Part shown: positions 33,526 through 42,307 of the stretch, one piece after another | Numbering within the stretch: the first letter of the stretch is position 1 | Layout: each line of letters begins with the position of its first letter | Assembly (NCBI RefSeq): GCF_030499575.1 | Contig: NZ_JASTLC010000001.1 | Coordinates: forward strand, 620,001-684,000 | DNA: 64,000 nt | Direction: 5' to 3' | Origin: Streptomyces sp. DG2A-72 | Lineage (GTDB): Bacteria > Actinomycetota > Actinomycetes > Streptomycetales > Streptomycetaceae | The notes under the pieces: generated by a model | Seen by the model: only the letters and a program-made list of their open reading frames with translations | Told to the model about the DNA's origin: nothing | Database searches by the model: none | Position numbers and translations under genes: made by a program

Positions 33526-35796
33526 ATGCTCTCGAAAGCCCTGTTGCGCCTGGGCGCAAGCGCCGCCCGCCATCCCTGGCGGGTGATCGCGGCATGGCTG
33601 GTCGCCGCCACGCTCGCCGTCCTCGCCGCCGTCGCCTTCGGCGGGCGGAATGCGGATTCGATGACCGCTCCGGGACTGGACTCCCAGCGGGCCGCGGAAC
33701 TGATCGAGCGGGCCGGCACCGGCCAGGAGGGGATGACCGCCCAAGTGGTCGTCACCCCCCTCGACGGCGCTGCGAGGTTCTTCGACCACGGCAGCGCGCG
33801 CACCGCTCTCACGCGGCTGCAGACCGAGGTGAAACGGCTGCCGCACGTGCTCGGCACGAGCGACCCGGCGGGGGCACTCGACGCAGGCGGGGACACCGCC
33901 GTGCGCGGCGGCCTCGTCTCGGCCGACGGGCGGATCGCGGTCGTCCGGGTGCAGTACCCCGACCAGAGCCGGCTGTCGGCCGAAGACCTCGACGCCCTCG
34001 TCGATCTCGGCGACCGGCTGCGCGCCGAACTGCCCCTGCGCATCGAGATGGGCGGAAACCTCTTCTACGCCTTCTCCGACCCCGACGGCGGCGTGAGCGA
34101 GTTGATCGGCCTCCTCGCCGCGGCCGCGATCCTGTTCCTGGCGTTCGGTTCGCTCGTCGCCGCCGCGCTGCCGATCGGCATGGCGGTCTTCGGACTGACC
34201 GTCGGTGTCGCCACGATGACGGTACTGGCGGGGGTCACGGACGTCCCCACCTTCGCACCGGTCCTGGGCAGCATGGTCGGGCTCGGAGTGGGCATCGACT
34301 ACGCGCTGTTCGTGCTCGCCAGGCACCGGGAGTACCTCGCGCGCGGGCTCGATCCGCACGAGGCGGCCGGACGAGCGGTGGCCACGGCGGGGCGGCCGGT
34401 GGTCTTCGCCGGCGGAACCGTCGTCGTATCGATCCTCGGCATGGCGGTCGCGAACGTGCCGTTCATGACGGTGGGCGGACTTGCCGTCTCGATCGTCGTC
34501 CTGACCATGGTGCTCGCGTCGGTGACGCTGCTGCCGGCCTTCCTCGGCGCCGCCGGCCCACGCCTGGCCCGGGCCGGCCGGATCGGCCGGGCTCTGCAGA
34601 CCAGGAAGCTGGGCCGACTCGCACGGCGGCGGGACCCGGCGGCAGGCGCCGCCCACGCCGCCGGGTGGCGTCGCTGGATCGGGCACGTCAGCCGGCACCC
34701 GGTGCCGTACGCGGTCGGCGCGGCGGGGCTGCTGCTGACGGCGACGCTGCCCGTGCTCGGCCTGCGTGTCGGCCTGCCCGACGACGGCTCACTGCCGCAG
34801 AGCCGGACCGAGCGCCGCGCGTACGACCTCGTCGCCGAGGGATTCGGCCCGGGCACCAACGGTCCCCTCGTCATCGCCGCGGACCCCGCCGGTGATCCGG
34901 GAGTGCTGGACCGACTCGTCGCAACGGTCGCGGCGGATCCGGGCATCGCATCCGTCGCGCCGACGCACATCGATCGGGCCACCGGCATCGCGACCCTCGT
35001 GGTGTTCCCGACCACCAGCCCTCAGGACAAGGCCACTGCCGACACCATCGCCCGGCTGCGCACCGACGTGCTGCCCACGGCGATCGGGCACGGCCCGGCC
35101 AGGGCCCACGTCGGCGGCGCCGCCGCGAGCCTGTCCGATGTGGGCCAACGCACCAGCCAACGCCTGCCGGTGTTCGTCGCCACCGTGCTGGCGATGTCGT
35201 TCCTGCTGCTGATGCTGGTCTTCCGCTCGATACTCGTACCGCTCAAGGCGGTACTGCTGAATCTGCTGAGCATCGGCGCGGCCTACGGCATCATGGTCGC
35301 GGTCTTCCAGTGGGGCTGGGCAGGCGCACTCATCGGGCTGGAAGCGACGGTTCCGATCGTGTCGTTCATCCCGATGTTCCTCTTCGCCATCCTGTTCGGC
35401 CTGTCGATGGACTACGAGGTGTTCCTCCTCTCCCGCGTACGCGAGGAGTACCTGCGCACCGGCGACAACGGCACGGCGATCGTTGAGGGCGTCTCGGGCA
35501 CCGCCCGGATCATCACCTCGGCCGCCCTCATCATGGTGGCGGTCTTCCTGTCCTTCGCCGTCGCCGAGGACCCCTCCACCAAAATGTTCGGGCTCGGCCT
35601 GGCCACCGCGATCTTCATCGACGCCACGGTCGTACGCATGGTGCTGGTACCGGCGACCATGACACTCCTCGGCCGGACCAACTGGTGGCTGCCGAAGTGG
35701 CTGGACTGGATGCTTCCCCGCGGCCCGGTCGGCACCGACGACACCGACGCGGAATCCACGGGTGAGGCCCCGCGTCCACGGCTGGTTGACCGTTGA
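33526..35796 (+). CDS. MMPL/RND-family membrane transporter
   Basis: 756-residue exporter of the MMPL group (mycobacterial MmpL-like), proton-driven and usually moving lipids, siderophores or hydrophobic drugs. Two RND halves are visible. TM1 is WRVIAAWLVAATLAVLAAVAF, and the first helix cluster is about 190-340, including GVGIDYALFVLARHREYL with the proton-relay Asp-Tyr pair. A second extracytoplasmic loop and helix cluster (about 540-720) holds LFGLSMDYEVFLLSRVREEY. ATG 33526 has GGAGG five bases upstream. Longer frames starting before 33526 run antisense through the kinase gene and were discarded. Divergent from the kinase/regulator pair, likely its target. Confidence 0.92.
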   Translation: MLSKALLRLGASAARHPWRVIAAWLVAATLAVLAAVAFGGRNADSMTAPGLDSQRAAELIERAGTGQEGMTAQVVVTPLDGAARFFDHGSARTALTRLQTEVKRLPHVLGTSDPAGALDAGGDTAVRGGLVSADGRIAVVRVQYPDQSRLSAEDLDALVDLGDRLRAELPLRIEMGGNLFYAFSDPDGGVSELIGLLAAAAILFLAFGSLVAAALPIGMAVFGLTVGVATMTVLAGVTDVPTFAPVLGSMVGLGVGIDYALFVLARHREYLARGLDPHEAAGRAVATAGRPVVFAGGTVVVSILGMAVANVPFMTVGGLAVSIVVLTMVLASVTLLPAFLGAAGPRLARAGRIGRALQTRKLGRLARRRDPAAGAAHAAGWRRWIGHVSRHPVPYAVGAAGLLLTATLPVLGLRVGLPDDGSLPQSRTERRAYDLVAEGFGPGTNGPLVIAADPAGDPGVLDRLVATVAADPGIASVAPTHIDRATGIATLVVFPTTSPQDKATADTIARLRTDVLPTAIGHGPARAHVGGAAASLSDVGQRTSQRLPVFVATVLAMSFLLLMLVFRSILVPLKAVLLNLLSIGAAYGIMVAVFQWGWAGALIGLEATVPIVSFIPMFLFAILFGLSMDYEVFLLSRVREEYLRTGDNGTAIVEGVSGTARIITSAALIMVAVFLSFAVAEDPSTKMFGLGLATAIFIDATVVRMVLVPATMTLLGRTNWWLPKWLDWMLPRGPVGTDDTDAESTGEAPRPRLVDR

Positions 35797-35842
35797 CTCA
35801 ACTCCTGCCCGCCCTTGGCGTCCGGCACCTCAGCGCGTCACC

Positions 35843-36944
35843 TGGGGCATATCGAGTCGTGATCATCGGGTGGTCCTGGTGAGGTCCTTGATCCAGATCA
35901 TCGAGGCGCGCAGGTGGAGACCGGCGAGGTAGCTGTCGGGAGTCTTGTCGTATCGGGTGGCGATGCCTCGCCATGCTTTGAGCTTGTTGATCAGGCGTTC
36001 GACGGTGTTCCGCTCCTTGTGGAGATCGGCGTCGTGGCTGACGGGTCGGCCACCTCTGGAGCCCTTCTTCTTCCGGTTGGCGGCCTGGTCCTTCTTCTCC
36101 GGGATGACCGCCTTGATACGGCGTTTGCGCAGGTGGGCGCGGTTTCCGCGGGACGAGTACGCCTTGTCCCCGGCGACCGCGTCCGGCCGGATGCGGGGTC
36201 GGCCGACGGGCCCGCGTACCCGTACCTTCTTCAGGACGGGGATGAACTGCGGGCTGTCCGCTGCCTGGCCTGTGGTCAGGATGAACGCCAGCGGGCGGCA
36301 CTTGCGGTCGGCGGCGAGGTGGACCTTGCTGGTCTGCCCGCCTCTGGAACGTCCGAGGAGGCCGGCCTTCAGCCGGAGTTTCCGCCGACGCCGGATGCGT
36401 CGTCGTTCATCCAGCGCGGGATCACATTCGGTCTCTTGCCCGTTTTGCTCTTCGAGGCCGCCCCCTTTGACCTGGCCTTCTCCTCCTCGGCCGCGGCTTT
36501 CTCCAGGGCGGTGACGACGTCCTCGTCGAGGTGCATCCCGGCCGCGTCGTGGTGGGCTCGGGCGGTGGTGGAGTCGATGCTGACCAGGGACAGGTCCACC
36601 TCACCTCGCTTCGCGGCTTCCGTGATCAGGCCCTCCAGCAGGGCCTCGAAGACGCCGGCGTCACGCCACTGCCGGAAGCGGTTGTGGACGGTCGACCAGG
36701 CGCCGAACTCCGTCGGCATCTCCCGCCACTGCCCGCCCGTCTTGAACCGCCAGATCACGCCCTCGAACTGCTGCCGCAGTCGCTCGAGGTACGGGCCGTA
36801 CTCGCCGATCGGCAGGTACGGCTCGATGAACTCCCAATCCGGATCGGTCAGTTGCACTCGCGTCACGTAAGACCGTCTATCGGACCGGACCGTGCCACGA
36901 AGGCACATCCCGCAAATTGATCACGACGCGATACGCGCCCTAGG
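35843..36944 (-). mobile_element. IS5-family element, about 1.1 kb
   Basis: Right end: TTGATCACGACGCGATACGC leading to CCTAG (36918-36944). Left end: the inverted version GTATCGAGTCGTGATCA is preserved as ATATCGAGTCGTGATCA (35849-35865), with the outermost bases altered. CTAG at 36941-36944 fits the IS5 target preference. It carries one transposase split by a -1 frameshift. A second, solo copy of the left end is at 31292. Confidence 0.82.
35863..36866 (-). CDS. IS5-family transposase, orfA/orfB joined by -1 frameshift
   Basis: Two frames together encode a DUF4096 plus DDE_Tnp_1 transposase. orfA (36866 to 36369) reads LTDPDWEFIEPYLP, WREMPTEFGAWSTVHNRFRQW, and the first catalytic Asp in VSIDSTTARAHHDAAG. 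orfB (about 36384 to 35863) reads LKAGLLGRSRGGQTSK, ADRKCRPLAFILTTGQAAD, DAVAGDKAYSS (second Asp) and NTVERLINKLKAWRGIATRY (Glu). The overlap has GGA AAC on the coding strand (36378-36384). A -1 slip there gives CGG AAA and links GV to RKLRLKAG, so programmed frameshifting is plausible, as in the IS427 group. All three acidic residues survive, so the element may be active. Confidence 0.8.
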
Positions 36945-37228
36945 CCTCAGTCTTTTGAACCACACGTCAAGTTGAGCGGGCACCGACCTCCAGCCGGCCC
37001 TGCTCGATCCCGTCGCCCGTGGCCCGCCAAGGCTCCGTGCCACTCTCTCTGCGGTGACGGGCCTAGTGCTTCTCATGCACCCCCAGGCCGGGATCGCACC
37101 GGCCGCACGGGGCGCATGGGCTTCACCTGCACCTACTCGATGTCCCCCGTCCCCATACCGGTCCAACGAACCGTCCACCAGGCCCGTCACCAGCACCCAG
37201 GATCAGAAACAGCCTCTGACCTTGTTCT
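36945..37228. other. spacer with a transposon-end motif
   Basis: No gene supported. On the minus strand at about 37222-37206, just beyond the broken transposase stop, the sequence TAAAGAACAAGGTCAG appears. Closely related strings stand alone at 40224-40247 and 41506-41529, so this is probably the 3-prime end of that transposon type. The rest, 36945-37200, shows no recognisable feature. Confidence 0.5.
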
Positions 37229-38626
37229 TTATGGTCTGACCTGGTCACGTTCGGCGATGGTCTCGGGTCGCTTGACGGTTTTGCCCACGTCGTAGCGGGT
37301 GGCGGGGTGCCGGTTCTTCGAGCCGAGTGGCCTGCCAGGGCCGGGCCGGTTGGGTTTGGGCGCACGTGCCGGGCAGGGCAAGTTGGGGCGGAGGTTCCTG
37401 AACCCCCGGCGGACCCGGGCGGGAGTGAGCCGACCGGGCTCGGCCGACTTCTCCCAGGGGCGACGGAGGTCCGCGGCCAGCGGCCGGGCGAGGCGGAGTT
37501 GGGTATGGGCCGCGATGACCAGCCAGGTCCACCGGTCCGCCGCCTCGGGGGTGCGGAGCTTCGGGCGGGTCCAGCCGAGCGTCTGCTTGATCATCCGGAA
37601 GGTGTGCTCCAGGTCGAATCTGCGCAGGAACGCCTGCCAGCGCAGGTCGACGCCCTCGCCCGACATGCCGGTGGCTGACGACCATAGCCAGACAGGGAGC
37701 GGATCGTGGCCGCCTGGCAGGCGGTCGACTTCCAGGCGGATCAACGTGCCCTCGATGACGGGGAGTTCGCTGGTATGGTCGATCCACGCGGAGCGGGTGG
37801 TCAGCCGGGGGTGAATGCGGTCCAGGCCATCACGCGAGCGGTGCCACAGCGGTCGGTGACCTGCAGGGTCGCGGCATCGGGCGCGCCCCAGGTGTCGGGC
37901 TTGGCGAAGCGGAACTCCTTGCCGTGCTTCGGCGGGCGCCCGCCCTGCGGCGGCGAGATCCAGGGAACCGGGACGGGTTTGCGCATCACGCGGTCCGTGC
38001 GCATCCGCCCGAGGACCTCCACCGGCAGTCCTTCCAGCAGATAGGCCATGCGCGGAGCGTCGTAGCCGGCGTCGAAGACGACCAGGATGTCGCGGTCACC
38101 CGCGTGCCAACGGCCCATGTCGATGAGGTCCTCGACCACCCGGCGGACCTGGGCCGCGGTGACCTCGGCGACATCATCGGCCGGCCCCAGCCGCAACGCG
38201 TCCAGGATCTGGCACCACGAGGTCCGGCCCGACTCCAACGCGGCAACGAACGAGTAGGGCCAGCCGGGGACGAATTGGTCCGACGAGCGTCCGCAGCGGC
38301 CGTAGACGTGGCAGAACAAGCGGTCGGCACTGCACGGAGCGTCCGGCCGCAGCCAGTGGGTGACGTCCACCGCCAGGACCAGACGCCCGTCGGCGGCCTC
38401 GGGCTGCGGCAATCCGGCCAATACCTGCCGCAGTCGCGGCACATCGACGTTCCCGCTGTTCAGCGCGTCGTACATCGCGCCGTGCCCACGCCGGTGCTCG
38501 GCCGTCAGCGTGAGGTCCACCGGCGTGGTCACCGGGCCGTCCGCGCACAGCAACGCGTCGGTCAGCTCGAACAGCGTGTCACCGCGCCGGGTCAGGCACG
38601 AGTAGAAGTCGTCCCGGATTCCTAAT
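37229..38626 (-). pseudogene. transposase (NF041680-like), split by IS110 and frameshifted
   Basis: Remains of a transposase of about 450 residues common in Streptomyces. Frame 1 (to 37801) has LFELTDALLCADGPVTTPVD, HRRGHGAMYDALNSG, VLAVDVTHWLRPDAPCS and VFDAGYDAPRMAYLLEGLPV. A lost G on the coding strand near 37822 turns WDR into WTA and stops the frame. The rest follows in the next frame: LIRLEVDRLPGGHDPLPVWL, LEHTFRMIKQTLGWTRPKLR. At its 5-prime end the gene is interrupted by the IS110 element; the missing start codons (VATPDWPPDAPRRLGCQL) lie beyond it at 39963-39906, in frame. Dead twice over. Confidence 0.8.
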
Positions 38627-39914
38627 GCTGTTTGTCAAGCCACCAGAGTGATCGGTGGCGCGGGCTCGTAACGCCGCCCGTCGCGCAGAAGAGCCCACAG
38701 AACGTTGACGCGGCGGCGGGCAAGAGCGAGGACCGCCTGCGTGTGACGCTTGCCCTCGGCACGCTTGCGTTCGTAAAAGCGCCTGGAGTCCTGGCAGTAC
38801 CGGATGCTGAACAACGCCGAGGTGTAGAAGACACGTTGGAGGCGGCGGTTGTATCGCTGAGGACGCTTCAGGCTGCCGCTGATCCTGCCAGAGTCTCGGG
38901 GCACCGGGGCGACACCGCCGAAGCTGGCAAGTCGGTCCGGTGTGCCGAAGACGGCCATGTCGCCGCCGGTCGCGGCTAGGAACTCGGCGCCGAGGATGAC
39001 GCTCAGGCCGGGCATGCTGGTGATCACTTCGAAGGCGTGGTGTTCGCGAAACCGGGCCTCGATGCGCTTGTCGAGCTCGGCCACCTGCTCGTTGAGGGCC
39101 ATCACCTCCTTCGCGAGCGTGTGCATCATCTGGGCGGCCAGCTTCTCCCCGGGCAGGCTGGTGTGTTGGCGCTCTGCGGCGTGGACCGCCGCCTCGGCGA
39201 GCCGGTCGGCACGGGTGACCCCGCGGTTACGCAGCCAGGTCTCCAGCCGTCTGGCGCCAATCCGGCGCAAGGCGGCCGGGGTCTGGTAGCCCGTCAGCAA
39301 GACGAGCGGGCCAGTGTTGTTGAGGTCCAGAGCTCGTTCCAAGGCCGGGAAGATGCTGCTGATCTGGGCGCGGAGGCGGTTGATGGCTCGTGTGCGGTCG
39401 GCGACCAGGTCCATGCGCCGGCCGGTGAGGATCCTGAGGTCGGTGACGGTCTCGTCGCTGGTCCGTAAGGGGTGCAGGTCACGGCGGACGCGGACCTGGT
39501 CGGCGATGACTGCGGCATCCTTGGCGTCGGTCTTGCCTTCGCCGCGGTAGCTCTCGGAGGCGCGGTGGATCGCCCGGCCAGAGATGTAACGCACCGGCTG
39601 ATCGTGGTTGAGGAGGATCGCGATGGTCAGGGCAGCGCCGCCGTCGGCCAGGTCGATGCCCCAGGTCACCTCTTCACCCAAGGTCAGGACGTCGGCGAGG
39701 AGTTTGAGGAGTTCGGGTTCGTCGTTGGCGACGCGTCTCGACAGCAGTCGACGACCGCTCTCGTCGATCGCGACGCAATGGTGATGGGTCTTGCCTGCGT
39801 CGATGCCGGCCCAGATCGCAGCCATGTGGTGCCTCCGTGCGGTGTTCTGCTGATGCCTCTCACAGACGACCTCGCTGTCGATTCCCTACTCAGCGATCAT
39901 TCGCAATTCCTAAT
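38618..39914 (-). mobile_element. IS110-family element nested in a transposase gene
   Basis: The nonamer ATTCCTAAT is present at both borders (38618-38626 and 39906-39914), with the IS110 transposase between. Removing the insert and one copy rejoins the outer transposase reading frame (CQLGIRDDFYSC). This fixes the borders well. IS110 elements usually have no long inverted repeats, and none are seen. Confidence 0.85.
38635..39825 (-). CDS. IS110-family DEDD transposase
   Basis: Intact 396-residue transposase. The N-terminal RuvC-like DEDD domain begins IWAGIDAGKTHHHCVAID (first Asp) and contains GKTDAKDAAVIADQVR with the later acidic pair. The C-terminal Transposase_20 domain has ITSMPGLSVILGAEFLAATG, FGTPDRLASFGGVAPVPRDSG and the catalytic-Ser region SGSLKRPQRYNRRLQRVFY. 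No frameshift or stop was found, so the enzyme could be active and responsible for the nested insertion. Relatives such as IS117 are known from S. coelicolor. In this family the noncoding end of the element encodes a bridge RNA that pairs with target and donor; the 80-base stretch 39826-39905 is the candidate location here. Confidence 0.92.
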   Translation of the reverse strand: MAAIWAGIDAGKTHHHCVAIDESGRRLLSRRVANDEPELLKLLADVLTLGEEVTWGIDLADGGAALTIAILLNHDQPVRYISGRAIHRASESYRGEGKTDAKDAAVIADQVRVRRDLHPLRTSDETVTDLRILTGRRMDLVADRTRAINRLRAQISSIFPALERALDLNNTGPLVLLTGYQTPAALRRIGARRLETWLRNRGVTRADRLAEAAVHAAERQHTSLPGEKLAAQMMHTLAKEVMALNEQVAELDKRIEARFREHHAFEVITSMPGLSVILGAEFLAATGGDMAVFGTPDRLASFGGVAPVPRDSGRISGSLKRPQRYNRRLQRVFYTSALFSIRYCQDSRRFYERKRAEGKRHTQAVLALARRRVNVLWALLRDGRRYEPAPPITLVA

Positions 39915-39963
39915 TGGCAGCCGAGTCGTCGTGGGGCGTCGGGCGGCCAATCCGGGGTAGCCA

Positions 39964-40263
39964 CAAGCGGCAGAAGCGTGAAAGCCACACCCGCGCCCCT
40001 GGGTGGGTGAACCATACGAAGGGCTCACCACGTCCCGCAGAACAACGTAGGGAAGTGTGAGGCGAAGTCGAACGCGTCCCGCCGGGCATCGTGGTGCAGC
40101 AAACTCACCTCTGCGGCCTTCGTATGAACCTGATTCCGTGGCGGAACACATGATCACGCGAAGGCCGTCCGCCTGCCCGGCGAGTCCCCGGACGAGCGAG
40201 CGCGTGCGATGCGACGTTCGAGGCCAGAGGTTGAAAGACAAGCTGAGCGAGCCCGCCGGACGA
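39964..40263. other. 300-base spacer with solo transposon end
   Basis: Contains no convincing coding sequence. At 40224-40247 it holds one copy of the CCAGAGGTTGAAAGACAAGC type repeat (listed separately). The remainder is probably left-over transposon flank. Confidence 0.45.
40224..40247 (+). repeat. solo transposon-end repeat, copy 1
   Basis: Ends ...GGTTGAAAGACAAGCTGAG. It matches copy 2 (41506-41529) at about 19 of 24 positions, in direct orientation, and resembles the end seen next to the broken transposase at 37206-37222 (inverted). No transposase gene accompanies it. Confidence 0.55.
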
Positions 40264-40668
40264 TCAGTCGCCGAAGTAGGCCTTGGCAACGGCGTAGCTG
40301 TCCTCGTAGAGGTGGTAACGGGTGATCCGCCCGTCCCGGACCGTGGTGTGCAGGGCGAACGCGGTTTCGATGTCCCGGCCCGTCTTCTTGACCTCGGAGA
40401 CCATGCGCCCGATGAGCACCACATCGTCGCCCTCGGCGATGACCTGGCGGAGGTCGAACTCCTTGGCTTGCACATGGATCTGCAGCAGCTCGAAGAACGT
40501 CCGCATGCCCTCCGCCGAGTCGACCTCCGGTACCCACGGAATGCCCGGCGGGTGCGGGATTGAGAACGACACCGAGTCGGCGAACAGCGCCGCCGCCTCC
40601 GCACTCTTCCCCTCGGCGAGCAGCGGGAACAAGCGTTGCACAGTCTGCGTCGGTGACTCTGCTGTCAT
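40264..40668 (-). CDS. SnoaL/NTF2-like protein
   Basis: 134-residue protein with the NTF2-like cone fold: an N-terminal helix pair (TQTVQRLFPLLAEGKSAEAA), ALFADSVSFSIPHPPGIPW, a central helix MRTFFELLQIHV, and the beta sheet DDVVLIGRMVSEVKKTG, ALHTTVRDGRITRYHLYEDS. Proteins of this fold act as polyketide cyclases, isomerases or hydrolases of small hydrophobic ligands, or only bind them. No catalytic set is diagnostic here. ATG 40668 is the start; the extension to 40980 is out of family. It follows the VOC gene on the same strand, separated by a hairpin, so it probably has its own promoter. Confidence 0.8.
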   Translation of the reverse strand: MTAESPTQTVQRLFPLLAEGKSAEAAALFADSVSFSIPHPPGIPWVPEVDSAEGMRTFFELLQIHVQAKEFDLRQVIAEGDDVVLIGRMVSEVKKTGRDIETAFALHTTVRDGRITRYHLYEDSYAVAKAYFGD

Positions 40669-40776
40669 GCGTGTCGACCTTACAGGCCGGATATGCGGTG
40701 CAAGCCCATCAAGCCCTGATTCAAGAGCACCCTCTAGGCCGTGCCGACATGTGTCGAAGCCGCAAGTCAACCGAGG

Positions 40777-40815
40777 CGGGGCCGTGCCCGCCTGCCCTGT
40801 GGGTGCACGGCCCCG
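40777..40815 (-). terminator. 11-bp hairpin terminator
   Basis: Arms 40777-40787 and 40805-40815 are exact complements with a 17-base loop, just after the stop of the VOC gene (minus strand). Probable rho-independent terminator without a T-run. Confidence 0.7.
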
Positions 40816-40825
40816 TCGGAGGGCT

Positions 40826-41266
40826 TCAGCTGAGCTGCTCGGCGAGTCCGACGACGATGCCCTCGGGGCCGCGGACGTAGCAGAGCCGATAGATGTTCTC
40901 GTACTGCACGATCTCGCCGACGAGTTCGGCACCGTGGGCCCGCAGGCGGGCAACGACGTCCTCGATGTCGTCGACGGCAAACATGATTCGACGAAGGCCG
41001 AGCGTGTTCGCCGGCGCGTCTTTCAGCTCGGGGGTGATGGCCTTCGGCCTGTGGAACTTCGCCAGCTCTACTCGCCCGTGGCCGTCCGGGACCCGCAGCA
41101 TGGCGATGTCCTGCCGGACGTCATCGAGCCCGATGACACGCTCCGCCCCGCGCCATTCGAGTGGCCCCTTACCCTCGAGCTCCATGCCGAGTTCGACGAA
41201 GAATGCAATGACAGCCTCAAGGTCGTCGACGACGATGAGGACGTTGTCCATCCGCTGGATCGTCAT
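40826..41266 (-). CDS. VOC-family (glyoxalase-fold) protein
   Basis: 146-residue vicinal oxygen chelate protein with two beta-alpha-beta-beta-beta units: MTIQRMDNVLIVVDDLEAVI and, from about residue 85, RRIMFAVDDIEDVVARLRAH. It ends YVRGPEGIVVGLAEQLS. The usual first metal His of glyoxalases is Asp-Asn here, while the terminal Glu is kept, so metal binding is uncertain. It may be a dioxygenase-like enzyme or a drug-binding protein of the bleomycin-resistance type. ATG 41266 has GGAGG seven bases upstream. Flanked by debris of transposons on both sides together with the SnoaL-like gene. Confidence 0.82.
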   Translation of the reverse strand: MTIQRMDNVLIVVDDLEAVIAFFVELGMELEGKGPLEWRGAERVIGLDDVRQDIAMLRVPDGHGRVELAKFHRPKAITPELKDAPANTLGLRRIMFAVDDIEDVVARLRAHGAELVGEIVQYENIYRLCYVRGPEGIVVGLAEQLS

Positions 41267-41415
41267 GTTGGGCCTCCTTCGTGCGGCACGGCCACGGTAG
41301 CCGCTTCTGCCCCTGAGACGGAGCTGAGAAGCCGCCCTCGACGTCCTCGGCCACATTCCCTTCGAGAACCGCAGGGCTGTCAGGATCATGGAGTCTCAGC
41401 GAGCGGCCTGCACCA

Positions 41416-41496
41416 CTCAAACCTCGATGGCACGCGCTCAAGGTGCAGTGTCATAGAACAATCAGACTTCGATGAGACTGCTCAGACATCGATGGG
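41416..41496 (+). repeat. three copies of a CAgACnTCGATG repeat
   Basis: Copies: CTCAAACCTCGATGG (41416-41430), ATCAGACTTCGATGAG (41461-41476) and CTCAGACATCGATGGG (41481-41496), the last two 20 bases apart. They precede the transposon-end repeat at 41506, so they may be subterminal transposase sites. They also lie 150-230 bases upstream of the VOC start and could be regulatory. Confidence 0.55.
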
Positions 41497-41505
41497 GCAG
41501 GACAG

Positions 41506-41529
41506 CCGGAGGTTAAAGAACAAGCTGAC
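41506..41529 (+). repeat. solo transposon-end repeat, copy 2
   Basis: Reads CCGGAGGTTAAAGAACAAGC then TGAC. Same orientation as copy 1 at 40224, so the two bracket the SnoaL and VOC genes. Confidence 0.55.
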
Positions 41530-41546
41530 ACAACGTACGGCACGCG

Positions 41547-41586
41547 CCGCGGCCCGTCCTCTCCCCGCTGGGAGGACGGGCCGCGG
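41547..41586 (-). terminator. 14-bp perfect hairpin terminator
   Basis: Arms 41547-41560 and 41573-41586 pair exactly around a 12-base loop, 14 bases beyond the stop of the peptidoglycan-binding protein gene on the minus strand. Confidence 0.82.
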
Positions 41587-41599
41587 TCGTCAGGCCGGC

Positions 41600-42052
41600 T
41601 CAGCAGCCGGTCTTCCCGTTGAAGTCCCAGAACGCGGCCCTGGTCGCCTCGCCGGCGTCCCCGTCGACGGCGAGGTTGTAGTCGCCGACCGAGTTCAGGT
41701 AGCGCTGCAGCGCACTGATCGTGTCGGGTCCGACCTTTCCGTCGACTTCGCCCGCGTCAAGGCCCAGGAGGTTGAAATACCGCTGCGCCGCGGTCCAGCT
41801 GCTGGTGCCCAGCTTCCCGTCGATCTCGCCGGGGTCGTAACCCGCGTCGCGCAGCCAGCACTGCCAGTTCTTGGCCCGCTGCTCGTCCAGGCCGAGGTTC
41901 TCTTCAGCGAGCACGGAGACGTCCTGGGCACTCACCGCGGCCGTGGCAGCCGGCTGAGTCGCCGCGAAGCCGGTGCCCGCGGCCGCCACGCCTCCGGCGG
42001 CGATCCCGGCGGCGGTGGCGACACCGACGAGGGTCCTGGTGATGGTGCGCAT
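41600..42052 (-). CDS. secreted peptidoglycan-binding-domain protein
   Basis: 150-residue exported protein. The signal peptide MRTITRTLVGVATAAGIAAG ends near the Ala-rich TGFAATQPA. The mature part is a PG_binding_1 unit (about 65-150): WQCWLRDAGYDPGEIDGKLG, QRYFNLLGLDAGEVDGKVGP and a third degenerate half, SVGDYNLAVDGDAGEATRAA, ending DFNGKTGC. There is no catalytic domain, so it probably just coats or senses cell wall. ATG 42052 follows AGGAAAGG. The neighbouring divergent HTH-membrane protein ends in the same domain type (GPKVAEAQCLLRRAG), which suggests a functional or regulatory tie. Confidence 0.88.
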   Translation of the reverse strand: MRTITRTLVGVATAAGIAAGGVAAAGTGFAATQPAATAAVSAQDVSVLAEENLGLDEQRAKNWQCWLRDAGYDPGEIDGKLGTSSWTAAQRYFNLLGLDAGEVDGKVGPDTISALQRYLNSVGDYNLAVDGDAGEATRAAFWDFNGKTGC

Positions 42053-42307
42053 GTCGTTTTCCTTTCCTGTGGCATCCGGGGATCCGATGAATCGAGCGTG
42101 CGGGGCCGGGAGCAGGTGTCGCCACCATCGCCGCAGAAGTGACGTCCGCACGGGACGTCCCACGCGCTGACCTGCCCGGACGGGGCCCATGGAGTCGGTG
42201 CGACGGGACGGCTGGGACGCCCTCGGGTCCGGTCCCGTGTCTGCGGGCGCACCATGCGATCCGGGAACGATCGAGGAACGGGGACCGCGAACGCGAGTGA
42301 GGGTGAC

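Noticed and set aside
32382..34895. Long plus-strand frames through the kinase gene and the MMPL gene
   Set aside because: Arg/Pro-rich shadow translations; the true MMPL start is ATG 33526 with GGAGG, and the kinase and regulator have full family motifs on the minus strand.
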